Source: Lingula anatina | Lineage: Eukaryota > Brachiopoda > Lingulata > Lingulida > Lingulidae | DNA: 62,000 nucleotides | Assembly: GCF_001039355.2 (NCBI RefSeq) | Contig: NW_019774169.1 | Span: 410,416 to 472,415, forward strand | Direction of reading: 5' to 3' | Part shown: in pieces, positions 38,101 to 53,900 of the stretch | Numbering within the stretch: position 1 is the stretch's first letter | Layout: each line of letters starts with the position of its first letter | Program-made: the position numbers and the translations under genes | Notes under the pieces: model-generated | The model's database searches: none | What the model was told of the DNA's origin: nothing | The model's input: the letters and a program-made list of their open reading frames with translations, nothing else

Positions 38101-41100
38101 CTTCCAACAGACCCAAATCCATTTGCTCTGAGACATTATACAATTTGTGCTTATTTAATGCAGCCGCTGCAGACATATTTTTATGTATGGATCTCATTAC
38201 GCATCATTAACAGTCAAACACAAAAGCATATTGCATTGGAAATCTTTTTGAAACATATCCCATTTCAAAAGTCAGCCAGGTGTATCTTGTAGAGAAAAGA
38301 TTTTTTAACAAGACGGGTTTTTTTATGCATTTACTTTAGAAAATGACCACAGGGCTTCAATGGAGAAAAAGCTTAGAGAAGATCTTTCTTGTTTTTCTTA
38401 GAGTGCACAGATACCTGTTCTCAGCATGGTGGGGCAACTTCTTACACTTACAAGGATAAATGTACCCAAGCTGGGATATCTACTCAGTCTCTCTTTACTG
38501 AATGTCAAAGATGATAAAGTATCAGATGCTGTGCAATGTCGGCACAACTCCTTACATATGACATACTGTTGGGCTCTCCCACCCTGTGGTCTGAACTTTT
38601 TTTCTTTCTTCTAAATGTTATCCAGATTCTAAAATTTATAAATGTCTCAACTCCTGGGGCATGAAGCTGATAACAACATGCCCTGCACAGAGCAATTTTT
38701 TCTAGAGTATTTCTAAACAATTGCCAGAACAGTATACATCATCAGCAAGCAGTTGCCAGCGGTCCTATTCCATGCGACATCGCTTCTCCTCTCTTGGAGA
38801 CTGTTCATTTTACTCAATTTTCTCAACAAAAAGGGAAGTTGTTTTCAAATGTGTCTTTTTTTACTTAATATGAAAATGGAATTACTCAAAAGCACTTAGG
38901 GTAATTCCCCAGCAAATGTTGCCCCTGTCACTGTCAAAGGTTCTGTTCCAAGTTGACAGAAGGTTAATTAGTTTTATAAGGACAACAACACTGCACTTGG
39001 GGGAAGGGGTCCTATGAAGCAGCTGCCCTGCTATAACTTACAGTATAAAGTGTCATCAGAATTTTGCATGCACTAGTGTGTGTTGTGAAAACATGTACAG
39101 AATATAAGTGATAAGATTTTTTAATTACATTAATCATCAAATGATTATAACAAATTGGAAAAGTTCTGACTAAATTAAAATAGACAAATAATCTATGAAT
39201 ACAATAAAGATACATGGGAACAACAGCAAACTTTTATAACTAGCATAAAGGTGGGAAATTTACCAGATCAGACATTACCTGTCAGCAGTACCTGTCGGAC
39301 TTGTTCATAGTCAAACAGTCACAAATATACTGAAATATTTGTGTCATTACACATAACAATACATGAAAGCTTAATTTCCTAAAGCTCATGACCCCACCTG
39401 TATCTGTGCCCTGTGTTTCTTCTGAAGACGTAACATTTCTGCCTCAATCATACGGATTCTCTGAAGGCGAGCTTCATGGCGAGTGGAGGCCTGATCTGTG
39501 GGCCCAAGATGGCGTTCCATGGCCAGCTGAAGCCGCTTCAGCTCGTACTCCAGCTGTCTGCGGGTCATATCAGCCTGCAGATTATACTGGAATCATATCA
39601 AGAAAAACTCAATATATACTAGTACCACATGAGTAATCTCCAGACAAAAACAGACACACTTCAGGGAGATGACACCCAATACTGAATCAAACCAAATTCG
39701 ATCAGATAAATTATGTGAAACAGCAAGCTTTCCATGCTTATCTGCCATTCTAATCTATGGAAACACATACATACAAACACACTCTCAGATAGAACAGAAC
39801 ATGCAAACCTGCTTAAATTCAGGCGTGATCGATCTAGACTACATTTATAACAAGATGCCATTTTTCTAATTTTGTTCTCTCCGAGTGATCAATACTCCCA
39901 GCAAAGGACAGCATCCAGGATATAATTTGCATCTGCAGGGCAGAGAAAGCAATACTTCTGATTACATAGGATGATTACATATATCTTTTTATTTGAAAAC
40001 AGAAATATGTGTGAGAATCTGGCACCTGTGATAATTACATTCTATATCGTTTGTATTGTATGGATCCAAAAACATATCCTTACTCCAACAAATATCAGGT
40101 AATATCCAAACATACACTTAATGAAAAAAGCACTTAATCCCTTTGCCACTGTCTATGGTACTTTCATTATACAAACAATTAAAAGACAGCACAAAAACTC
40201 TAATTATACTAATGGCAATTTAGTTACGATAGAAATACTGTATGCTTCATTATCATAAAAGAGGAAGTTTTACTGCATGATGGGTTGGCTACAGTGTTCT
40301 AACGATGAGAATCATCCACAATATCCATATTGCCAATGTGGTGCAAAATCATGTGAGATTAGTAACTGCAGCACAGGAACAAACAAGGCAGCAAAGCTGT
40401 CAAATGTACAGACAAAAAACAGGAAATAACTATGCTCAAAATAGGCTACTGTCAATTCTGATGCAAAAGTACATTATGTTAAACTGCAAATTCAATATCA
40501 AATTTTAATTATGCTCGACAGGTAATACCAATATAAGTAAAATGTGTAACAAGTTCACACTTTGAAAATGTATAACTTCCAGAAAAAGAAGCCAATTAGA
40601 CTGTTTTTCCAACTCAGGCTGCATTTTAGTCCCGTATTTCTTTTTTGAAAATTTGGCAATCATAAGTAACATGGTTTTCCCATAATGGTCATCATGGCAG
40701 CAGCACCCAAAATTGTGTTTTCTTCTATTCTGATGCCATATTACATAATGGTTANGGATGATTACATATATCTTTTTATTTGAAAACAGAAATATGTGTG
40801 AGAATCTGGCACCTGTGATAATTACATTCTATATCGTTTGTATTGTATGGATCCAAAAACATATCCTTACTCCAACAAATATCAGGTAATATCCAAACAT
40901 ACACTTAATGAAAAAAGCACTTAATCCCTTTGCCACTGTCTATGGTACTTTCATTATACAAACAATTAAAAGACAGCACAAAAACTCTAATTATACTAAT
41001 GGCAATTTAGTTACGATAGAAATACTGTATGCTTCATTATCATAAAAGAGGAAGTTTTACTGCATGATGGGTTGGCTACAGTGTTCTAACGATGAGAATC

Positions 41101-44100
41101 ATCCACAATATCCATATTGCCAATGTGGTGCAAAATCATGTGAGATTAGTAACTGCAGCACAGGAACAAACAAGGCAGCAAAGCTGTCAAATGTACAGAC
41201 AAAAAACAGGAAATAACTATGCTCAAAATAGGCTACTGTCAATTCTGATGCAAAAGTACATTATGTTAAACTGCAAATTCAATATCAAATTTTAATTATG
41301 CTCAACAGGTAATACCAATATAAGTAAAATGTGTAACAAGTTCACACTTTGAAAATGTATAACTTCCAGAAAAAGAAGCCAATTAGACTGTTTTTCCAAC
41401 TCAGGNCAGGCCTAACGGTTTTCTTTAAAATGTGTTTACAGGGTTGCATATATGCTGAAAAGTGAAAAAACAGCATAACTTCTACAATAATGGCCCGATT
41501 ATGCTGATTTTCGAACTTGACCTGCGTTTTATGAATATTCATCATCTCTGAAAATATAAAGCCAAAAAGTAAAACTGCCCTCCACTTATCGTGTTTACAA
41601 GGAAAGTGCACGGCGCCGACGGCGACGGCGACGACAGACGCAGGTGATGGCAATATGTACAGACACATCTGTGTCTGTACATAATAAAAACTAACATAAT
41701 TTATCTACAGATATTTTTCTGGTTGCTTTCTCGTAAGTTCTGTCAAATTCATAGCATGTTTTGATTGTCACTTTTGTATTGTTTTCTAAGATGACATTCC
41801 TAGCACATAAAGTTTTGCCCTTACCACTTAAAAGTTAACTATTCTCATACATTTTGTAGGCTCTTATGACATCACAGTGTACTAGCAGCCTTGTTTTAAG
41901 CTATATCAGTTGATTTCCATTCTGAAAAAGCATGTCTTCATTTCCAGATAATAGTTCAGTTCAAGTTTACTGGTCATGTAGTAAAGTACCTTGTTTACTA
42001 TGAGTAACCCTTATTTGAAATTCAAATTGCTTCCAAGGCGACAGTGAACAACCTTGCCTACATAATACAGACACATTTGAAGAAACAGTAACCAATAAAA
42101 GCAATACCCCCTTTGCATTAGGTTTTGCTCTAGGCTTTTCTTACATCTAAAATTAAAATAATCAAAATAAATAAATAAATAAAATATAAACATCTAGATT
42201 ACAAAATGTGGCCTAACAATTATTTATCAACATAAAAACCCAAGCGTAAAGATACCCAAATAAATGAGCACTTGATGATAATATTTGCAGCACTGCAAAA
42301 AAAAATTTAAACCAAATGCATAGAGTTGAACTACAATTATGATCAACATAACCCCTTTGTACCTGCATGTTTGTCCAGATGATCCCTGGTCAATCAAAAA
42401 AGAAGTCTAGTCCAAAAACTCTCTCCCCAGTGCACTACTTGGTGAAACCCCCATTACCAAACAGACAGTAGAATACTACGTTCATTTAAAAGATTTATGT
42501 CCATTTAGCTACTTCATGACTTGTGATTTCAAAGCAGACTTCAAATGGAACTAAATCTGGGTTAAATGGGATCCACTTGAAACAGCTCATCTTTTCCCAA
42601 TAGTAACCAATCTAGATGAGGACGGATAGATGAAATGGCTTTGATACATGTGAGAAAAAGCTTAAGGAAAAATAGATGGGAGAGCAAAAAAATAATTGAT
42701 CGGCTGATATTCCTATGACCCCTGGGGATTTTTAAAGTATTCTTTTTGTTTGATCTTTCAAATGTTCAAAGCAATCAGGTGAGAACTTCCCAGGTGGAAA
42801 GATAACTGACACAAATTTTCTTTTAAAAAATGTTATGCATTATCTTATACATGTTCAAATCACAAACATTAAAACCATACACCCCAAAACCCAGTCTAGG
42901 ATATGCTGAATGCTGCTGTACCTTTTGAAACAGTGAAAAATTTTCTTCTGCACGAACATTTCCTCCTGTAGATTTTGTGTAATTCTCCTTTGCTTGTAAT
43001 GTTATCATTTTTATATCTAAGTATTCTCTCCTCCAGATACTTTACAATACTAATCACATAAAGTGGTTGTCATCAAAATCTATCACAAAGTTATGAGCAG
43101 AAGTCTCTCAAATCACACTTGCTTGCTTGGAAACCTTCAAAATTTTCATCACAAAACCACCTGCGAAGTGTATCTTGCACTCGAGCACCTCCTAGACTCT
43201 CTTCAACTAAAAGTACTAAAAGAACTGTTGCCTAATTTCTCTTTTCGGTTGCCTAATTTCTCTATTGGCTCATCCCTCTAGGAGGACCCCGAGCACTGCA
43301 ATCATGTCACAGGCGTGACACTGACTGATGACGCTAGGAATCCTTTTCAACAGCTTACATTGGTAAACGTCAGACTTAACAAATTAGCATGATGAGTGTA
43401 GGTTTCATCTTAATGGGTATTTCATACAGTTAGGTTTGAAATTTCTACATTACTTTTAATGGAGAGGGGGGAGCCATTAAAATGTATAATTCTGCTACCC
43501 TACATGTGAATAAAAATCCATAATGCATAATTTAACATAATCCAACATTTGTGGATGGTGAACCCAACATCAAAATAAAAAGGTTTAATTTTTTTTCTCA
43601 GCAATAACGCCCAAAGCACTATCCCAACATTACGATGGGATTGGAAAGGCAAAAGGGAATTGGGAAAAGAACATTACAGTTAGTTACCTAGATGGCATTT
43701 CACTGTGACTGTCTAGATATTGCATGTTGTTTTTTAATCAACTGAGCTGAGGAGGACAGACCGGAGCCTGGATGCTATTCAAGTGTCTTCTTCATAATGA
43801 CAACATTATTCTGTAAATTTCTAATTAATCTCCTAAATCACCACAAGTTTGTTGTATTCAGCTTACCTTAACAGTAAATGTTTCACTAGAACATCAAATC
43901 GAGATGTAATCTTCTAGATGAACATCTATTTCTCTTATACACGAATGGCAAAGCCGGAAAATGCTTTTACATTGCATATTGTCAGCCAAATGGGCCCCAT
44001 TACACACACTGCACTGTAAAAATCCAATCAATATTTCGCCCAATCTTCCTGCTTATTTTTATTGATTATTTCTTCTTAAAGTTGTGATTCATGGAGATCT

Positions 44101-46134
44101 CCTACGTTGATGGTAAGTCTCTAAACTCCCAAGCTTATTACAAAACCTCGAACACTGGCTGAGTTGCTGACATAGTCATAAATTATGTTGGAAATACTTG
44201 CACAATATTAAGGAATAATAACAATCATTACAAAGTAAAAGAACAGTTTACATGACTTCTGTAGTCTGAAATCTATTTTAAAGTCATTAAATTGCTTTTC
44301 CTGCTTTTTGAAAATAAACAATGACAACATTTTGTGGTTAAAATTTTGAGATGGCAGGTGCTTTAAATTGTTGACATGGCATGAAAATTCATGGAATCAT
44401 TAGTGTTCGTTAGCAGCCTTGAATCCCAAATGTGGTCTCTTTCTGCAACTGTGGACTTGAAAAAGTCTATTGAGATTCACTGAATTACATCACACCTCTT
44501 CCACATAGGAATTTAACCCACATCAATCAACTTCACATGTAACAGTCATGTAAGGCAGCTAGTCTTAGTGTTAAAATACCTGTTTTTTGACCGTTTATAA
44601 GGCAAGAACACACAGGCTTTAGGGAATCAATCAGCACTTATTAACAGATTATATAAGGATCGTGTCAAATGGTATGCCTGTTAACATACCTGTATTGGGA
44701 ATTAATAATGATCTCCATTAATTCTAAACTTAGTACATAATTATCATCAGCAATGCTTCCTGCTATGGATTTTAATGGATAATATCCTATGTGTATGTAA
44801 ACATAGCTCTGACATAATATAGTTAATTATTATAAAACAGCAGATAGCTAACTTATGTGCTATTAATATAGTCACTGGGAGAAAACTGCATGCAAATCAA
44901 CTCTTGAATAAAAATAATTTTTAAAAAAACAATATACTCGCTGCTTGAATAGCTCTCAGTGCAGACCATAGATCAGAGAACAAAGAAAAGTACTGGATAG
45001 TAAATCACATTGATTTGATTACAATCTGTACAACATATTGAATTCTCTCACTGAAGACAAAGCTTTGGATATCTGCTCTGAAGGAATCAAGCCACTCATT
45101 TCACCTGATGTGTCACAGGAAAGTCATCATGCCGGCGTTCTGTCATCATAATTACAGTCATCAATTATACTTTGTTATCGCTACTCTTCAGAGGAGATAA
45201 TTAAGCAGTGATAAAAATTATGAGGTTATTATTATTTTTTTTCTTCTGACAAAGATGCATTTGCCATGGCACCTTTCCAAAGAAAATTTCACTAAGATAT
45301 TGATATTTGTTTTTCAGTAAGAATGGTTTATAAACAATATACAAGGACTGTTTGGCAGAGAGGGCAAAGAGTTGCAGATGTCATTTGAAAAACAATGAAA
45401 TCAATAGAATAGAAGAATTTTTTGTACTAGGACATAACCTTCTTCAAAAAAAGTTGTCCATTGGAATTTCTTATAAGTGGCAATATAATAGTGCCAATTA
45501 AGTAACATGAGGAGGCAAAAATAATTATTTTCGATCTGTCCTCAATGTTTTGTTTTTTAGGCATCAAACTAACAATAGACGTAATGCACCTTAAAAATAA
45601 ATGCAAAAGAACAAAACTGTATTTGAATACATATGACATGAAAAAAGCTCATATCTTATACAAGTAGCTTGTATTGTCCCAATTTATTTAAGCCAGACAA
45701 AGAATCTATCATGGCATGAAAACTTGTATATTAACCTAATCTGAACCTTTCTCAATGCATGTGTCATCAAATCATACTTAACCTGAGGTAGGGGTCATCC
45801 TCCCTTTTTCATCTAGTTAACATTTATTTCAAATTATTTGTCTTGCTACTTATAACAATATAATCTCATGTGATATCATAAAATTCTGCGCTTTTTGCAT
45901 TTTCTCTAAAACTGCTAAGGTAGATATTGATATCCTTTTGCAACATAAAGATAATGGCAGCGCAGTAAAAATTGGAGCCATGATCAAAGGAAATAAAATT
46001 AGAATCAAATAAGCAATAAACATGCAAGACTGGGTTGAAAGGCATACATACAATGAGATAGCTTTAAAACCATATGGAGTGAGAGATATAACTTCAATTT
46101 TTAGAAAGATCACACTTTTTATTCAACAGATTTT

Positions 46135-46197
<63 letters not shown>

Positions 46198-49100
46198 CCA
46201 CCACCTTTACTATGACAAAAATAGCACAAGACAAGAACACCATGCTGATTTACACATAAGTACAAGGCTTTTTTGAGGAAATATCATTAGGAGGCACCCA
46301 TGTAAAAACTAAACTGCCTTATGGCAAAACTTTAAAAACAGTATCAATCAAGCAGATACAAAGAATTAAGTAAACATGTAAGGCAGAAGCAAAATTATAA
46401 ACACCTGCCTTCAGTATACAGCAAGGTAAAAAGGTGGTTGAAAGGGATTAATTTCTCATAAATCACACCACCAATAACCAAGAGACACTAATGATAGAGG
46501 CTTAGCCAAAAAGGTGAAATACTCCAGATAAAAGCAAAGAATAGTTACAGGTGTTCTCCACATTCCCCCCTCCCTTCATCACAAAACTGGTGAAATTTAG
46601 AACGTGATGCAACAGACATCAAGTCCATAATTCAATTTTGAAGACTCATGTTCAGGTACTGGATCACTGGGTCTATGGCTCAGGAAATAAAAGGTTGCAT
46701 GTATCTGTCTAGACTGTTGTACTTTGTAGGAAAATACAAGAAAGCAGTATGGAGACAAGTCTAGAGTTTTAGTCTCTGGGATTGCATTAAACTTGTCCTC
46801 AACTCCACTGTCAGTTTTATTATCAGTTTTCTCGAATATTTTTTATATTTTTCTATTTTTGCACTATTTGCAATACCTAAAATAACTACATCCAAAAATA
46901 TCACAATTCTGCATTATCCAAAAAAGAGAAAACTATAAAATAAAAAAGAAAAGAAAAAAGTAATTCAGTCTTACCTCTTCTGTAAAGGGGAGGTTTTTCA
47001 GTTTATTGTTGAGATCCTCAAGTTGTTCATAGTACCACTGCCTGTGTTTCTCCTCAGATTCAATATCCTTTAAAATGTTGTTTCTGTAAGTAAAAGAATA
47101 TTTGTGGTTGATAAATTTTTAATCAAGCTAAGGGCTTAAATAAAGAATGTGGTTCAGTTCAGCTCCATCATCTAATATCAACTTTGAAGATCAAAGATAC
47201 AAACAATCAAATATGCTGCTTTATAAACCACAGAAGTGAAATTGCTATTGCAGCAAATGAGCCCTACTACTAATAATATCCAAGGAAATCTGACTTTGTC
47301 CAACAAATTCTCTGCTCACTGAAGATGTTGCCATAGCATATAGCTGTCTATCTGTCAATATTTTGGCCACATGCCCCTGCAAACCTCCTCTCCCAGTAGA
47401 AGTTGGGAAGAGGGGGGGGGGGGGGGGCAGAAACAGAGACATTTGGACCGCCATTAAAATCAATAAAACTAGAACTTAATTTCCTAATCGACATTTGTAA
47501 CATAATTATAAGCATGGAACTGTTAGCACGCTGACATTTTAACACAAATAAATAAATAAGTGCTTCAAATATATACTTACCTATTTTAATGAATATAATT
47601 ATTGGCAGTTTAAACTGTCATCCATGATATCAAGAAGTATATGCTTACCATAACGTAAGAAGCAATAATCTAATTATATATCAATTAAGGAATTCATCAT
47701 CTCATCAGGAAGCATAACCACTCTGTCCAGAATCACACAAATGCCTCAAAAGCAAGCGCCTCAATGTAGCTATTCAATCACATTTCAAAACTGTTTTCAA
47801 ACTCAAAAGAATACTTACTCTACTGCCTATGGATACCAACCAAGTGTTCTTTTGTGGATCAAACCAAAGATTTGGCATTCTTTCTATGTAAGAGTGATAT
47901 TGACTATTTCAATACCTCCAATCTGTGGTCAGGATATTCTGCATACCTGTTTGCAAAATGACCATTCAATTTGTCCATGCACTTAGTTTGAGTCACATGG
48001 GTGCATTTGGAGCTTTTTATCTCCACAACTTTATCCTATCCAGCTGATCACATCATTTCTATGTTTCCATCAAAACTCTTTTCATCTTGCCATTCAGTCA
48101 TATCAAAAGATGAAACAACACTGAATGACTGTACAAAGTAAACAAGCTAGCCAGAAAATTATATCTTAATGTGTCATCTATTGAAGACATACCTTTCCTC
48201 CGGAGGTTTTCTTTTCAGAAAAGGTTAAACCCAACTCTTCTACAATAATGACTAGAAAACATTCCGTCCAAGTCTGTACAAAGTAACCAGTCAGTTAGGA
48301 TCCTACAAGATTAAGATCAGCTACGTTTACTTTTTGTCCAAAATTCCACAACAATGTTCTTTTTGTGGCCACTTGCGATCAATCTAAAGCACAGAGAGAT
48401 AGCATCAATCTTCCTCCTTCTTCTACTATCCTATATAGTCACATGCAACATTATGTGATGATACCGATGACCCGTGTCAGTTTTACCTCAACCCAGTGTC
48501 TCCCACCACTTAACATTACTCCCCATTCCTTGTAACCAAAATTAGAAGTGCACTTAATCTGCCCCTGTTCCTGGGCTGTTCCACCAAGGCTCCTGTCACA
48601 GGGAAACAGTTCTTCTACTATGAAGGAATTCTGATACGAAAAAAAAAATTGGAAAAGCCTCATCAGGTATGGCCAGTGCCAGTCAGTGCACACGAGGACT
48701 TGTCACCAGAGTAAGAAACCAGACAACTCATCCATAAATTTCCATTTCCATCAAATGACAACTATGCCAGCCCAGAAGTTCATAATTCAGTCAACAACAC
48801 GATATCGGGCTAGTTCACTGATGCATTTTCTATTGGATCGTATTGATTCTCCCTTCCCCCCTGACAATCCATTATCTTGTCTGCTGTTAAAGCCAAAAGC
48901 CAATCAATATGTTCCTGCTTTAATGGTGAAATACACTGGAGACAGATGAGTCATTCAATGTGGAGGATATATTTCTCCAGTCAGAGGAAGATCCTCTTGG
49001 TAATGGCTCTAAGACATCGACATAGGTAGATAGATGAGCCAACCTCTGGGTGACTAGGGTAGATTGCTCACACAGGTATTGCAACATAAGCATAAACACA

Positions 49101-50925
49101 ATAGATATTACTTATTACCCCATGTTATATACTTCATCATCCCACATTTCTCAACCCGCCTACCTTGTGTATATTGGTATGAGAAACTGTTGCACAAATT
49201 GAACATGCATAATTATCAAGTGTCTGGGTAATTGATTGCTTTTTTCTACAGTAAATGCCAACTGCTGCCAGAAAATAAATGCACAATGCCTTGGGAGCAA
49301 AACAGGCAGTTATCTCTCCCAAGAATTCAATAAATAGAGATAAGGTGAAAACTTCAATTTACCTTTCCTTCTCTTCTGTTACCTCATTAAAGGAAAATTT
49401 TTTTACACTGATCTACTTGAATATATAAAATAAGTCTTAAAGCTGTGTAAAATTGCTGCGTCTGTTTCATCAGGGTAATTTCAAATTCAACCATTGCTGT
49501 GTGATTAATAATAGGAGCAATAGCAGTCTCCTAACCTAATGAGATGCTGGCTGCAAATTCTCAAACCTTTTCTAATGCTTTGCTCTGATTGATTTACTTC
49601 CGTGATGTCTGATAAAAATCATTTGTACTTTGACTAGACAAATTGAAAAGCTTAAATGGGAAAATATAATAGGAGTGATCTGCTGAAAAAAATAATGACT
49701 GAGATTCATCTTATAAACTGAAATTTTGGTTTGAAGCCATTTTATATACGTCCATGATGCAACAATTTCACCAAAGCTGCAGTTCATCACCTTCAAGACA
49801 CCAAAAAATAAAACAAAACTCATCTGAAATGACCACTCAGAAGTATTTTAAGACCCTAAAACAGATGAAAATCACTGGTACACTAATGTAAAATAAATTA
49901 ACAATTATATTGATTTGGCATTGACCTGTGACCAAACCAAGTCATGGTGATTTAATATATATTTTTGTCACTAATATTTACCAGTGGGGTGTGCAATGCC
50001 AGCCATAAACCATATCTAAATAGTTTGTATGCAACTCTGATCTGGGACTGTATAAAGGAGAAAAAAACATGAAAACCAATCTTTGGGGTCAAGACTTGAA
50101 TTAGTTCCAGTCTGCATATTTTCAATCTAACTTGTTTCCTCTGTCCCCTGAGTTACTGATCCAGTAGACAGGCCACTAGTTGTTTAAACTTCTTTTTTTG
50201 TAAATTGAAAACCCTACTCTGGCTGATATCTATTCTGGTATATTAAATACCCCCCCCCCCACCACCACCACCAAAAAAATATATATATAATAGTATTAAA
50301 CAAATAAATAATTACCATAAAATGCTGAAATGTTTATAACTTGACTTTTGCTTTCAAAGTATCATCAGAATGTAAAATACAGATACCCCAAGTACAATAA
50401 TGATGATGTTTTCTTATGTTTTTCTTCATTATAAAACCTACCAAATAATCAAGCATTTTACAGAGTCGGACTAAGACAAAAATTCTGACAAAAATATGGG
50501 ACTTAGTTCCACAAACATATTCAACACTCTAGTAGTGGTCCTAGTATATGCCGTGCTTCTAAACTAATTAACATCACACTTTTGTTCTTTGCAAGCCAAT
50601 CTAGTTAGCAATTCTAACAGGTAATGAGATTTTCTCTCTCTCTGTGGTACTGTCCTGTCCAAATTGCTCATGTCACAGTCAAAAGAAACAAGTCTCTAAA
50701 GACTTCTGTTGATCATAATGGCAATGGGAAACAGGCTGGTGAATTCATGATGGACTGGCTGTGAAGAGCAGGAATGGTCAATTTCACACAGGAAATCCAT
50801 ATTTTTGCAGTTCAATCAACTGCTGCATATCCGTGATCTGGGTCAATAAAAGTTCAGAAGTTGATTATATGGAAAAAAAATTGTTAGATAGGTATATTTT
50901 ATATAATGTTTTTTGAAAACCCGCA

Positions 50926-50956
<31 letters not shown>

Positions 50957-53900
50957 AATACTTAAGAGAGGCAGGAGAAGGGGTGCAGCATTGAGTGTTT
51001 TCACCTTTCCTTGCTCTAACATGGCACAACATGTGTTTTCACACCTGGTTTTTAGGCACAGGTCAAAAATTCAGCATTCATCAATCTACTGCTGAAATAT
51101 AGTAAAGTGTTGTGGAATATCTTGATAAATGAATGGTTAAAGGGATTCTGAAGAGTCAGGATATTATTTTTCTATATATATATATATACTTGACTACAAA
51201 GGTAATAAAAAACATATCCCAACTGAGGCATTTTTAACATCAAATCATTTTGCATCACCAGTGTTGTCATATCAAATTTTGTACTTCATCCAAACTATAC
51301 AGTGCCATTAGATGCTTGCCTTAGACATAAAATTGTTCAGATCTAATACAGTGTAGGTCTTCATGCCAAACTCTATCATAGGACACATATCCCATCAATA
51401 AAAACTGTTCAGTTCCACAACAGTGACAATAACACTAGTACCTACACCAGTCTATTGAAAAAAAAAAAAAACTCAAACATCAAAAGAACCAAACTGTTTA
51501 AAAACTACTACAAGAACTGATAAAAGACATGGCTTGCTTTACTTACAATAAAATCTGTACAAATGCAATGTGACTGCTGTGAGGTTGCCCAGTTCAAAAG
51601 AATACCTGGGCACTGTTCCATATTGTTCACCTCTGTCAGTTCCAATATAGCAACTGGAATCACTGAGCACATCAGGAGACATGAAGATATTTTGCCTCAA
51701 TACTCACTGTGTGTATGCAATCTTGACTTGCACTCAAACTTCGATTTATCAAATGATGATCATTGTATACTCATGGCAAAAATGCCAATTCTATATTAAA
51801 CTCTGGGAAAAAGCATTTACTTATCTATTACAATGATACTCACTGATAAATGTTCTTTCTAACTTTGTAAATTTGGATTAGAAAAAAACTGAAGTGCTGA
51901 TTGCTTTACCATCCAGACTTGCTCCTGTCAGTGTTCTGAGAGCAAGACCCACACTTCTCTGTCAGTTGCACTTGGTCTACTAACACCAGGACAGAGTTTA
52001 TACAGGCCAAACTTCCTGTACAAAACATTTGTATTCAAACCTGGTAGGAAAGGACCTCTGAGAATACTTTAAAAGAAACCCAGAACAGAGGAAGTGAATA
52101 CAGTGAGGCTGTCTAGCAGCATTGCCACAAACATCAGAAATCCATTAGCTGAGAGTGTGCTGAACAAAATGGCCACCAGTCAAATGGTCATCTTGATGAC
52201 ATAATTCAGTCTTTATTTCTCTAATTGATCTGAAGAAAAATGATGCAGGGGCACGGCCAATGGCTTTAGCAATATGGCAGATGCATCATCTTTAAGTTGC
52301 TGAAGATCAATAGCATTAAATAGAGATTTCTTTCTCTTTTGTAGCTTTCAGCAGCTCTGTTATTCTTTTAAATATTACACTCTAATGGCTATTAAGCAAT
52401 GACAACACCCACAAAATGATGTTCTAAAATGAAAAATGCATCTTATGACCACTTGCCAGAAAACAAATATTTTACAAAGAATCATCAAAGCCTTGGCTAC
52501 TTCAACCACAGTATATCTAAATATCTACACATGCTGCAACAAAACAGGCATTTATCTCCACCCAACCTTGTATTGATTTTCTTAGCTGTCTACGTGAACT
52601 TTCACATAAATACTACACTTTTCCTGCCCTTCATTATTTTGTTTTTGACATCAACCTAGTATGATCTGTTTTGCAGGTTCAGACAGCAAAGTGCACTGCC
52701 AGATTTCAAGCTACTGATGTATGCAAACGTTTGCTGCAGTTGATATTATCATTAGGTTTGGGAAGAAAAAATGTTAGGAGGGCAAGCTACAGTAACAATT
52801 TCGGACAGAGATACTCTCTAAAACATTCAAAAATAGGCAACTTCCTTTACTTTAGCACATGTGGGAAACAGTTCTACAAAATACTATCCATCTAAAAATA
52901 AGACAGACACAAAAAGCAAAGCAGACAATTTATATCACCCAACTATTATATTGTTAGTATAGTGATAAAAATATAATAAAATATCACAAAAGACTGAGAC
53001 ACTGCCATAATTTTGTTACTGACATACCAGCTACATACTTGTGTCTATTCACTAATAGACAAAACTAAAAATATGCTGTAAATCATTACATCCCCAATCT
53101 TTTATTGGATACAACCAATTTGACAGTACAATTTCTCCACAGACTATTTTCCTTTCTCAGACCAAAGTTGCAAGATAGAAACTCCACAAAGGCAAGGTCT
53201 ACACCTTTTATCTGTAAAATAATTGATTTTAGAGTATCATCTTACAATTCCTCTAAGGGAACACAGCATTGATTATCTTTCTTTTTACTGCTTGTTTGCT
53301 GACTTCTTCCATGTAAACTGATACTGAATGCGAAGTAGACATATTCCCTTACGCACCTTCCAAGTGAAACTGTATCAGCTGCCTTGAAGTGTCCTCCAGT
53401 AATCGAGGGAAATGTTTGCCTGCTGTGTCTGACAATGTAGATTGGGAAACGTGCACCAACAACATAATAGAACAGATCATGAGGTATCAAGCTACTTTCC
53501 CAAGCAAACATACCAGATGCTGTCTATTCATGTAACAATGATGTAAGATCTGTATGTTATTTGTCTGGCAAACTGACATCAGTCATAATATATATCTTCA
53601 TTGTCTCGGAACCAAACAAGATGAGGATGATATTTTCCAAATTCCAAGTTTTCTTATTCTTAAAATAAGGTTGTCAATCCTTTTCATCACATAAGAAATA
53701 TCATCGTCATGCCTTATGGACTACTTAAAGTACAAAGTGAATGCACATGCTGAAATAAGAGGAATCACTGCTGAAAACTCCTGGATAAACTAAGTGACTG
53801 ATCTTTCATTCCGAACGGTCCCAAATTGCTTACCTTTTGCTAGGGTTATGTTGTAGCTCCTTCCTCACATTTTATGTTTACAAAACTAACTTTCCCTTGC

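Larger units (their letters stand above)
39587..46974. other. Large APC intron containing two assembly joins
   Basis: 7.4 kb as assembled, but 787 bases (39969-40755, or equivalently the second copy) are probably artefactual. It includes Ns at 40755 and 41406, a candidate repeat at 41407-41690 and a CT microsatellite at 46137-46193. No conserved exon was recognised. Confidence 0.6.

Noticed and set aside
41342-41668. 108-codon minus-strand ORF
   Set aside because: It includes the N at 41406 and unrecognised low-complexity sequence; more likely repeat DNA.
42931-43001. Possible APC exon reading ...NVRAEENFSLFQK or QRRITQNLQEEM
   Set aside because: It is 71 bp, out of phase with both flanking APC exons (phase 0 to phase 0), and its acceptor is weak. 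Inclusion would give a stop.
46022-46276. ORF containing a LeuSer repeat
   Set aside because: It is produced by translation of the CT microsatellite.
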